44,280 nt of DNA, taken from Melioribacter sp. (lineage in GTDB: Bacteria; Bacteroidota; Ignavibacteria; Ignavibacteriales; Melioribacteraceae). The notes under the pieces were generated by a model that worked only from the letters and a program-made list of their open reading frames with translations, had not been told where the DNA came from and searched no databases. The DNA is taken from contig PMDS01000062.1 in NCBI GenBank assembly GCA_003155655.1, positions 1 to 44,280 of the forward strand, given 5' to 3'. The position numbers and the translations under genes are program-made. Positions 34,974 through 43,039 of the stretch are shown here, piece after piece. Within the stretch, counting starts at the first letter, position 1. Each line of letters opens with the position of its first letter.

Positions 34974-36212
34974 TTACTGAAATTTATAGTTCTTTGGTAT
35001 TACTACTATTCCTGTTTCAGAAACTGTAAATCTTTTACGATCTGTTTCAGTATCAAAGCCAATTTCTGTTCCTTCGGGTATTGTTACATTTTTATCAATA
35101 ATTGTTCTTCGAATTCTAGCATGTCTTCCAATATTACAATTATCAAAAATTATTGAGTCAGTAATGTAGGAATAGCTATTTACGCGAATATTAAAACCTA
35201 CAATAGAGCGTTCAACAAGACCGCCGGAAATAATAGTACCATCAGAAATCAGTGAGTTAATTGCACGTCCAACCCGTTCACCTTCATGAGACACGGTTTT
35301 TGCGGGTGGATATTGCTGCTGTTGGGTTCTCAACGACCAATCCATATCATATAAATTAAAATGAGGGCTTACGTTAATTAAATCCATACTTGCAGCATAA
35401 TAGCTGTCAATAGTTCCAACGTCCACCCAGTAAGGTTCATCCTTCTTATTCTCATCAACAAACCGGTAAGCCTGAACATGATAGCCATTATGGGTCATAT
35501 ATGGTATAATATTTTTCCCAAAATCATGACTTGAAATTTTTTCCTTATCCATTTTTTCAAATACTTCTTTCAATGCGTGTATGTTGAAAACATAAATTCC
35601 CATGTTGACAAAAGAACATTCCGGATTATCCGGAATTGTCGGAGGATTCTTTGGTTTTTCAACAAATGAGGTTACCTTATAATCAGGGTCAATTCCAATT
35701 ATGCCAAATCGGGATGCCTGCGCTTTAGGCACCTCAATTGCTGCAAGAGTAAGGTGAGCATTTTTATCAATGTGTTCCTGAATCATTTTTAGGTAATCCA
35801 TTTTATAAATATGATCACCGGATAGAATCAGCAGCCATTCATAATTCTCATCTTCTATCAAATTAAAATTTTGATGAATTGCATTGGCGGTGCCCAAATA
35901 CCAATTATTGCTGATTTTAAATTGCGGCGGAATTGAATATATGAATTCTCTCAATTCCGGATTAAAAATGCTCCATGCTTCATAAAGATGTCTATTTAGA
36001 GAATCCGACATGTATTGTGTTAGTACATAAATTTTTCTTAAACCGGAATTCAAGCAGTTGGAAAGAGTAAAATCAATTATTCTGTACTTCCCTCCAAATG
36101 GTACAGATGGTTTTGTCCTAAATTTAGTTAGCGGGAATAATCTTTCTCCTTGTCCGCCTGCCAAAATCATGGTCAATGTTTTTCTTAATATTGTTGAACC
36201 TGCATAAGCCAT
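34974..36212 (-). CDS. glgC: Glucose-1-phosphate adenylyltransferase
   Basis: 412 residues, standard length. The nucleotidyl-transferase core is MILAGGQGERLFPLTKFRTKPSVPFGG without the whole being shown; key pieces are LAGGQGERL, KFRTKPSVPFGG, and IIDFTLSNCLNSG. The catalytic Asp region LILSGDHIYKMDY, VEKP box FVEKPKNPP and the C-terminal left-handed helix (IFDNCNIGRHARIRRTIIDK) are present. It makes ADP-glucose for glycogen. No other glg gene is adjacent. Monocistronic by its terminator; it is divergent from the M1 peptidase gene. Confidence 0.95.
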   Translation of the reverse strand: MAYAGSTILRKTLTMILAGGQGERLFPLTKFRTKPSVPFGGKYRIIDFTLSNCLNSGLRKIYVLTQYMSDSLNRHLYEAWSIFNPELREFIYSIPPQFKISNNWYLGTANAIHQNFNLIEDENYEWLLILSGDHIYKMDYLKMIQEHIDKNAHLTLAAIEVPKAQASRFGIIGIDPDYKVTSFVEKPKNPPTIPDNPECSFVNMGIYVFNIHALKEVFEKMDKEKISSHDFGKNIIPYMTHNGYHVQAYRFVDENKKDEPYWVDVGTIDSYYAASMDLINVSPHFNLYDMDWSLRTQQQQYPPAKTVSHEGERVGRAINSLISDGTIISGGLVERSIVGFNIRVNSYSYITDSIIFDNCNIGRHARIRRTIIDKNVTIPEGTEIGFDTETDRKRFTVSETGIVVIPKNYKFQ

Positions 36213-36325
36213 AAGAGTCTCATAGTAATTAGTTGAAAATATATCTAATTAGAAATTGATTGGCAATTGAAGAAATTATTAACTTTGAAATAAGATTAAA
36301 CAATAAACTTTTCAATTTTCTGCAG

Positions 36326-38041
36326 ATGCAAAGAAAAAAAATATTTCTATTGTTAAGCTGGGGTATTCCATTAATCCTCGTTATTGCCATTGTGTTTTTT
36401 GCTGTAAAATGGGCTATTGTTAATATTGGGTCATTCAAACAGGCAAATCAATATATTAACCTGGCTCTGCAGTTAAAAGATGTTAATGAAGATGCGTTAT
36501 CCAAATATAATACAAAAAATCAGCGTGCAGTTGATGTTCAGCATTATGAAATAAAACTCGATTTATACCCGGTGCAGAAAAAAATATCCGGTGATGCTAC
36601 TATTAAGTTGAAAATAATTAACAAAGATGAAGAGGATATTGATCTCAACTTTTACAAAAATATGGAAGTGAAAAACATTTTATTGAACGGAATAAGAGCT
36701 GATTTTAGCAGAACTGAAAAAATATTGAGCATCAAAAAAAATAATATAAATATTGATACAGCCGAAATTAGAATTTCTTATGAAGGAACACCTCAAAAAA
36801 TGGGATTTGGGTCTTTTGTATTTGAAAATATTGACGGTGTTGATGAAGTATATTCTCTTAACGAGCCGGTGTTCGCATCAACCTGGTTCCCATGCGTTGA
36901 TTTGCCGGATGATAAAGCCTTGCTTGATATGTACATCACAAATGACTCCTCAAATGTATCAATATCTAATGGGAAGTTAATTGATATTAAAACAAATGAT
37001 GCCCGTAGAACTTATCACTGGAAAACATACTATCCTATTTCAACATATTTGGTTGCGTTATATTCCGGCAACTATCGGAAGTATACGGAAAAATACAAAT
37101 CTATCAATGGTGACGTAGTTGATCTTTCATTTTACGCTATTCCAAAAGATTTTGATAATGCAAAAAGAGATTTTTCAGATCATAAAAAATATTTTAGGAC
37201 TTTTGAAGAATTATTCGGTGAATATCCTTTTACGAAAGAGAAATATAGTGTTGCAGAATTTTGGTGGCAAAATGGCGCAATGGAAAACCAGACTGTAACC
37301 GGTATTGGTTCAAATTTTATTTCCGGTCACAAATTTTTCAGTGATATGCTGATTCACGAACTTGCCCACCACTGGTGGGGAGATGCAGTTACGCCTAAAA
37401 CATGGAAGGATATTTGGCTAAATGAAGGGTTTGCAACTTACTCAGAAGCGCTTTACTGGGAAAAGCAAAGTGATGAACATGCACTGCAATCTACAATGAC
37501 GGCAAAATTTGGAACGTTTCCGGATGGTACGCTTTACAATCCGGGCAAGGCTTTGTTCAGCCAGTTAATTTATAATAAAGGCGCCTGGGTACTGCATATG
37601 TTGAGAAAAGAAGTCGGTGATAAAAATTTTTTCATGATTCTTCGAGAATATTATAAATTGTATAAATATGGTAATGCTTCTACAAATGATTTTAAAAATC
37701 TTTGCGAAAAAATCTCAAAAATGAATCTGAATGCTTTTTTTAATCAATGGATATACAAAGGTGAGGGCATTATTGAACTGGAAAGCAGCTGGAAAAGCAA
37801 CCCTATACAGGAAGGATTTAATGTGGAATTTAAAATAAAACAGTTACAAAAAGGCTATGATATTTATAAATTTCCACTTGATATTAAATTTATTTATGAT
37901 AGACCAAATGATTTTGAGATTTCGACTGTGTATGTTTCTTCAAGAGACACCTTGATAAACATATTATCGAAAAAGAAACCCGAGCAGATTGTTTTGGACC
38001 CGAATAAATGGCTGCTCGCAAAGTTCAATATGATTAATTAA
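36326..38041 (+). CDS. Membrane-anchored M1-family aminopeptidase
   Basis: 571 residues from ATG 36326. I preferred this over a TTG 66 bases upstream because it gives a clean N-terminal anchor (about 6 to 29, FLLLSWGIPLILVIAIVFFA). The M1 marks are GAMEN (317-321), the exopeptidase loop, and HELAHHWWGD with zinc ligands His344, His348 and Glu367 in LNEGFATYSE. A short C-terminal helical part replaces the long one of PepN, so the protein is compact. It probably trims peptides at the outer face of the inner membrane. First of a run with lpxH and the PBP. Confidence 0.93.
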   Translation: MQRKKIFLLLSWGIPLILVIAIVFFAVKWAIVNIGSFKQANQYINLALQLKDVNEDALSKYNTKNQRAVDVQHYEIKLDLYPVQKKISGDATIKLKIINKDEEDIDLNFYKNMEVKNILLNGIRADFSRTEKILSIKKNNINIDTAEIRISYEGTPQKMGFGSFVFENIDGVDEVYSLNEPVFASTWFPCVDLPDDKALLDMYITNDSSNVSISNGKLIDIKTNDARRTYHWKTYYPISTYLVALYSGNYRKYTEKYKSINGDVVDLSFYAIPKDFDNAKRDFSDHKKYFRTFEELFGEYPFTKEKYSVAEFWWQNGAMENQTVTGIGSNFISGHKFFSDMLIHELAHHWWGDAVTPKTWKDIWLNEGFATYSEALYWEKQSDEHALQSTMTAKFGTFPDGTLYNPGKALFSQLIYNKGAWVLHMLRKEVGDKNFFMILREYYKLYKYGNASTNDFKNLCEKISKMNLNAFFNQWIYKGEGIIELESSWKSNPIQEGFNVEFKIKQLQKGYDIYKFPLDIKFIYDRPNDFEISTVYVSSRDTLINILSKKKPEQIVLDPNKWLLAKFNMIN

Positions 38042-38053
38042 AAATTTATTTCT

Positions 38054-38776
38054 GTGAACAAAACTTATTTCTTTATATCAGATATTCACTTGGGTTTAGA
38101 CTCCCGGGAAGTTGAGAAGGAAAAAGAAAAACTTCTTATTAAATTCTTGCAGTATGCAAAAACTTCATGCAGCGAGTTATTTATTATTGGTGATTTGTTT
38201 GATTATTGGTTTGAATATAAGCATGTAATACAAAAGGGATTTATCAGAACTTTTGCCGCATTATCTGAATTGACTGAAGCTGGAGTAGTTGTTCATTATA
38301 TTATCGGCAATCATGATTTTTTGCATCGTGATTTTTTTGAAAAAGAAATCGGCGCTAAGCTTTACCATGAAACTATAGATATTGTTTTGAATGGCAAAAG
38401 ATTCTTTCTTGATCATGGAGACGGGATGGTAAAAAATGACGTGGGCTACAAAATTTTGAAGAAAATATTTAGAAATAAATTTTTGCAGAAGCTTTATTCT
38501 TTAGTCCATCCTGACCTGGGTATTATTATTGCCAGTAAGACAAGTAAAACAAGCCGTGGTTATACGGCAAATAAGAATTATGGCACAATAGATGGATTGT
38601 TAGAAACCGCAAAACAAAAAATAGAATCCGGTTATGATTATGTTATGTTTGGTCACTCGCATCAGCGCGCATTTGAAAAATATAAAGATGGTTATTATGT
38701 AAATTTAGGGTCATGGCTGGATAAACCATGTTATGGAAAATTTATCAAAACTTTTAAGATAATTGATTGGAAATGA
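38054..38776 (+). CDS. lpxH: UDP-2,3-diacylglucosamine diphosphatase (LpxH-like)
   Basis: 240 residues. Calcineurin-type metallophosphoesterase: FISDIHLGLDSRE (D-x-H), LFIIGDLFDYWFEY, YIIGNHDFLHR, FLDHGDGMV and VMFGHSHQRAF. The W-F-E-Y and R-G-Y pieces are characteristic of LpxH rather than LpxI. It cuts UDP-diacylglucosamine to lipid X in lipid A synthesis, which confirms an LPS outer membrane. Start is GTG. It is 12 bases after the M1 gene and one base before the PBP ATG. Confidence 0.93.
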   Translation: MNKTYFFISDIHLGLDSREVEKEKEKLLIKFLQYAKTSCSELFIIGDLFDYWFEYKHVIQKGFIRTFAALSELTEAGVVVHYIIGNHDFLHRDFFEKEIGAKLYHETIDIVLNGKRFFLDHGDGMVKNDVGYKILKKIFRNKFLQKLYSLVHPDLGIIIASKTSKTSRGYTANKNYGTIDGLLETAKQKIESGYDYVMFGHSHQRAFEKYKDGYYVNLGSWLDKPCYGKFIKTFKIIDWK

Positions 38777-38777
38777 A

Positions 38778-41087
38778 ATGAATTTAATAAGCAAAATTAA
38801 AATCCACAATAAACTAAAGAAACCAAATAAGAAGAGGCTCAATTATATTTATTGGGCATTCGGTATAATTATTTTTGCCGCAATTTTTCTTTTTACCCGG
38901 TATGTTTTTTCAGGATTGCAGCCTCTCGAAAAAATTGAAAACCCTACAGCACAGCTTGCAAGCAATGTCTGGAGCAAAGATCATCAGCTAATTGGACAAT
39001 TCTTTAAGGAAAACCGCGTTGAAGTCAGTGTTGATAGCATTCCATCTGTTGTTATTAATGCTCTCATAGCAACTGAAGACAAGAATTTCTATCACCATTG
39101 GGGCGTAGACATGCAGCGTTTTGTCAAGGCGATAGTTAAGACTGTATTCTTGTTCAAGAAGGAAGGGGCTAGTACTATTACCCAGCAGCTTGCAAAAAAT
39201 ATGTATTCTTTAAAAGCAAAGAGGGAATCAACTTTTGGCACTATTGTAAGAAAAATACGCGAGTGGATTACAGCTATTCAAATAGAAAAAACTTATACCA
39301 AACGTGAAATACTGGAGATGTATTTTAACACTTCCTACTTTGGGAATGGAGCATATGGTATTAATATGGCTGCACGCGCCTATTTTGATAAGAATGTTAA
39401 ACAGTTAACTGTTACTGAAGCGGGTGTTCTTATTTCACTTCTAAAATCTAACGTTTACTATGATCCATTTGAAAAATATGATAATGCATTTAGAAGAAGA
39501 AACCTTGTTATGTCTATGATGGTAGATGCGGGATACTTAAGTGAAGATGAATATGAGAGATTAAAACTCCAGCCGATTAAATTAAATTACAGAAGAATTG
39601 AAGAGGGTTACAAAGGAACGATTGCGCCTCATTTCCTTGAATATATCCGTCAGCAGATGGAAAAAATCGCCGCAAAGGAAGGTTACGATCTCTATGAGGA
39701 TGGATTAAATATTTATACAACTCTTGATTCCCGTATGCAGAAAATTGCTGTTCACGCTGCCCAGGTACATATCGAAGATTTTCAAAAACAATTTGATAAA
39801 TTCTGGAACTGGAGTAAAAATAAACCATTACTTGATGATATTATTGATAAAGCTGCAAAGAGCAGCATTAGTTATAAAGCGGCTATTGGACAGGAAGAAA
39901 AGCGTAATGTTTATAACAGACTTGTCAACAGTACACACTTTATTGATTCTTTAAAAAATAATGCAAAGAGAATAGAACTTGGTTTTATAGCAATTGATCC
40001 GAAAAATGGCGAAGTACGTGCAATGGTTGGCGGAAGAGATCCAAACATGGGTCGCGGTCTAAACCATGTTACACAAATAAAGCGTCAGCCGGGTTCTGCA
40101 TTCAAGCCAATTGTTTATTCAGTTGCAATTGATAATGGATTATATCCTGCATATCCAATGCTTAACCAGCGGTTTCAATATCCTGACGGTTCTGGAAAAA
40201 TATGGAGTCCGGAAAATTTTGATCACTCAACTGGCGGATTTACAACTCTTAGACATGCATTGGCTGAATCATTAAACATTATTGCTGCCCGTTTAATCAT
40301 AGAAAATAAAGCGCCGCTTTGGCAGATTGGAAGAAACGCTGAAAGGATGGGAATTAAAACTAAACTGGATCTTTTCCCGTCAATTGCTCTTGGCGCTTCC
40401 GTTGTTTCTCCAATAGAATTAACTTCTGCTTACGCCACTCTGGCAAATCATGGAATATATAACGACCCAATCTCAATTCTAAAGATTGAAGATAAAGACG
40501 GAATTCTTATTGACAATTTTACAACTTATTCTAGTGAAGCCCTACCCGAAGAAACAGTTTATATTGTTACCGATATGATGCGCTCTGCAATAGACTATGG
40601 AACAGGCAGCGGTGCAAGGAGAACTTATAATTTCCAGCGGCCGGCTGCCGGTAAAACTGGAACTACGCAGGAATTTGCAGATGCATGGTTTTTAGGATTT
40701 ACCCCACAGCTTTGTGCCGGTACTTGGGTTGGTTTTGACGATCATAGAGTTTCTTTCACCGGTAATTACGGTCAGGGCGCCCAAGCTGCAATGCCAATCT
40801 GGGCTATTTTTATGCATGATGTTTACGAGCAAATGAACTTTCCTCTTGAAGATTTTTCTTCACCTGCAAGCGGAAAAGTTGTTACTGCTAAATTTTGCAG
40901 TGAATCGATTGAATCCGGTGAACCTAAACTTTATTCTAGTGATTGCAGAACTGGCGTTGTTTCAGATATAATAAATGTTAAAGATTTGCCGCAGCCTTAT
41001 AATTCATCAAAAGATGCAAATACAAGGTTTTTTGACCGTTTTCCAATGAAAGATACTGTTAAACATGAGGCTAAAGAAATCAGGTAA
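38778..41087 (+). CDS. Class A penicillin-binding protein (transglycosylase/transpeptidase)
   Basis: 769 residues from ATG 38778, one base after the lpxH stop. Short cytosolic basic tail, one membrane segment (about 24 to 42), then the GT51 domain with catalytic Glu100 in ATEDKNFYHHWGVD and the GASTITQQLAKN box. The transpeptidase domain has SAFK (Ser440, Lys443), SLN near 498 and KTGTT (Lys626). It polymerises lipid II and crosslinks peptidoglycan. PBP1A-like by length and order. Cotranscription with lpxH joins wall and LPS synthesis in one unit. Confidence 0.95.
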   Translation: MNLISKIKIHNKLKKPNKKRLNYIYWAFGIIIFAAIFLFTRYVFSGLQPLEKIENPTAQLASNVWSKDHQLIGQFFKENRVEVSVDSIPSVVINALIATEDKNFYHHWGVDMQRFVKAIVKTVFLFKKEGASTITQQLAKNMYSLKAKRESTFGTIVRKIREWITAIQIEKTYTKREILEMYFNTSYFGNGAYGINMAARAYFDKNVKQLTVTEAGVLISLLKSNVYYDPFEKYDNAFRRRNLVMSMMVDAGYLSEDEYERLKLQPIKLNYRRIEEGYKGTIAPHFLEYIRQQMEKIAAKEGYDLYEDGLNIYTTLDSRMQKIAVHAAQVHIEDFQKQFDKFWNWSKNKPLLDDIIDKAAKSSISYKAAIGQEEKRNVYNRLVNSTHFIDSLKNNAKRIELGFIAIDPKNGEVRAMVGGRDPNMGRGLNHVTQIKRQPGSAFKPIVYSVAIDNGLYPAYPMLNQRFQYPDGSGKIWSPENFDHSTGGFTTLRHALAESLNIIAARLIIENKAPLWQIGRNAERMGIKTKLDLFPSIALGASVVSPIELTSAYATLANHGIYNDPISILKIEDKDGILIDNFTTYSSEALPEETVYIVTDMMRSAIDYGTGSGARRTYNFQRPAAGKTGTTQEFADAWFLGFTPQLCAGTWVGFDDHRVSFTGNYGQGAQAAMPIWAIFMHDVYEQMNFPLEDFSSPASGKVVTAKFCSESIESGEPKLYSSDCRTGVVSDIINVKDLPQPYNSSKDANTRFFDRFPMKDTVKHEAKEIR

Positions 41088-41136
41088 GTTTTTGTAAAAC
41101 TGAACTCTCTTGTTTATTTTTATAAATTATTTATTT

Positions 41137-41220
41137 GCCCGGATGGCGGAATTGGTAGACGCGCTAGCTTCAGGAGCTAGTTGGTGTAAGCCAGTGCAGG
41201 TTCGAGTCCTGTTCCGGGCA
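41137..41220 (+). tRNA. tRNA-Leu (anticodon CAG)
   Basis: Acceptor arms GCCCGGA (41137-41143) and TCCGGGC (41213-41219) with discriminator A at 41220. The anticodon loop TTCAGGA lies between CTAGC and GCTAG, giving CAG for CUG codons. A long variable arm (TTGGTGTAAGCCAG) marks the leucine class, and GGTTCGAGTCC is the T arm. CCA is not encoded. Length 84. Confidence 0.97.
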
Positions 41221-41227
41221 CTATCCA

Positions 41228-41275
41228 AAATAGGGGAGCTTGTCCCGCAGGTTTTTTGCGGGAAGTCCCCTTTTG
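41228..41275 (+). terminator. Nested hairpin terminator after tRNA-Leu
   Basis: Outer arms AGGGGA (41232-41237) and TCCCCT (41266-41271), inner arms CCCGCA (41244-41249) and TGCGGG (41257-41262) around a T-rich loop, then TTTT. It is a likely end of the tRNA transcript. Confidence 0.75.
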
Positions 41276-41793
41276 GGCACTAAGATTTTTAGGGGAAAAT
41301 CAGTATGTTCATTTCTGTAAAAAATAATCCAAAATCATCCATATTCATCCCCAAAATACCATAATAATTCGATAGGGATCGGTCTTAATACAACTCCTAA
41401 ATAATCCATCCTTCCATATTAAAATGTGTAAAATGTTGTCAAAAATATTTTAAGTTTTTCTATTTTGATTAGCTTCGCATATTGTAATAAATCTATTCAA
41501 CATCTTTAAATTTTTTCTTCTGGTATGATTCCTATGCATTAATGATAAACACATTACGATGTCCAAAACTTTTTATGATTTTTTATTTTTAACAGATGTG
41601 AATATTTTTATAATAAATAATTTTTTAAGATTCTGCTGTAAGCATGGTTCACCCAGTTTACCACGTGTCTATCAGCTGTTGAATTGCTGGGCTCAATCTT
41701 TCATTTTTTTTCTACTTACTTCTTTCTCCTTACTCCTATTAAGTTTTAATTCTCAATTCTCCCTTTCATCCCCATAACGCACTAAAAAAGAAA
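41276..41793. other. Gene-poor AT-rich stretch
   Basis: About 520 bases without a gene I trust. The only 70-codon plus frame (41559-41777) is Phe/Leu/Ser-rich and lacks a ribosome-binding site. Within it lie a small less AT-rich island (41634-41695) and a region with seven-base periodicity (41724-41763, for example TTCTCAA then TTCTCCC). No promoter for the minus-strand MFS gene lies here, since that gene ends at 41794. Confidence 0.6.
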
Positions 41794-43020
41794 TCAATAT
41801 TCCGTTTCATCCAGATGCTGTAATCTGTTTTTAGTTGGATTAAACATTACGTTATATATTGTTCCAGCAAAAAGTAATGCAGCAAAGACCGTTGCAAGTA
41901 TAAACCCGTACATAGCTGTATGATTAAACATGTCGCTAACTGCTCCCATCGCAAGTGGACCCAATGCAGCGCCTGTGGCGGAAAAGAACAATATTACACC
42001 AGCAATTGAACCATGTTTTGCTTTTGGAAAACAACTTATCCCTTTTGAATTTATAGTGGGATAAAGAACAGACATAAATAAGCCTGTAAGAGGCAGTAAT
42101 ACAATTGCTGCGCCAATCCCTAAAACAACACTGCCAAGAAAACATAGAAAAATTATAAAACTAAATACACTTAGTATAACCGGCCAGTTGAAGTGAGACA
42201 TCAGCCAAACACCAAGAAACCGTCCGGCCGCTCGTAGAATAAAAAAGATCGTTAAAGCATACGAGGCAATAAAAATCAGGTTGCCTTTATAACCTTCTAT
42301 CAGCGTCGGCATCCATACATAAACAGCACATTCAACCGATACATAAAAGAAGGCGCCAATTGAAAAACCGATTGCGTAAGGATCCTTTAACATAGATAAT
42401 GTGCCTGAAAGGTTTATAGGTTCTTCAACTGTTTTTTTTGTTTTTGGGAATTTGACTAACATCGCCATTATTATCAAAGCAACACATAAGCTGCCTGCAA
42501 TTACATACAACAACCGCCATTCAAATCCTCGGGAAAGGAGATAAGTTACTATTGCAGGACCGATAATTGATCCGACAGCAAAAAAACCTTCAACAGCATT
42601 CATTGTGGATGTATGTTGCTTTGTCGAATTACTTATATCTCCTATAAGAGCTAATGAGCCGGTTTTAAATACACCGATTGCCAAACCCGCAATAGCCATT
42701 AAACTTAAAATAAAACCGTATGTATCTGCTATAATATAGAGATATGAATTAATAGCATAAAATGCCAATCCGAGAATAATGGTTGCCTTCCGGCCTAACT
42801 TATCTGCTAAAAATCCAAGTAACACACCCGATAAAGCTATAGTAATCATAGGCATGTAATGAATTAATCCGGCAACGGTCATTGAAAGCTTAAATTGCTT
42901 CATCACTTCGGGTATAATTACTCCAACAGCATCCGTCGTCATGGCGAACATCATGAATATTAAAAATGTCAGCAGCTTAATTAACACGGGGTTTTGATTT
43001 TCTTTTAATTTAGTATTCAT
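41794..43020 (-). CDS. MFS transporter, probably sugar uptake
   Basis: 408 residues, about 12 membrane segments. The major facilitator motif A is LLGFLADKLGRKATIILG between segments 2 and 3. A central cytosolic loop (about 195 to 215, KFPKTKKTVEEP) joins the two halves. It is the second gene downstream of the GH13 phosphorylase, with 19 bases between stop and start, so cotranscription is likely, and the cargo may be sucrose or a related glucoside; that link is inference from position only. Start ATG 43020. Confidence 0.88.
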   Translation of the reverse strand: MNTKLKENQNPVLIKLLTFLIFMMFAMTTDAVGVIIPEVMKQFKLSMTVAGLIHYMPMITIALSGVLLGFLADKLGRKATIILGLAFYAINSYLYIIADTYGFILSLMAIAGLAIGVFKTGSLALIGDISNSTKQHTSTMNAVEGFFAVGSIIGPAIVTYLLSRGFEWRLLYVIAGSLCVALIIMAMLVKFPKTKKTVEEPINLSGTLSMLKDPYAIGFSIGAFFYVSVECAVYVWMPTLIEGYKGNLIFIASYALTIFFILRAAGRFLGVWLMSHFNWPVILSVFSFIIFLCFLGSVVLGIGAAIVLLPLTGLFMSVLYPTINSKGISCFPKAKHGSIAGVILFFSATGAALGPLAMGAVSDMFNHTAMYGFILATVFAALLFAGTIYNVMFNPTKNRLQHLDETEY

Positions 43021-43039
43021 ATTTTTTTATATAGTTTGG

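Noticed and set aside
41559-41777. 72-codon plus-strand frame in the gene-poor stretch
   Set aside because: Phe/Leu/Ser-rich, no ribosome-binding site, ends in a T/C-rich heptamer region; it looks like chance.
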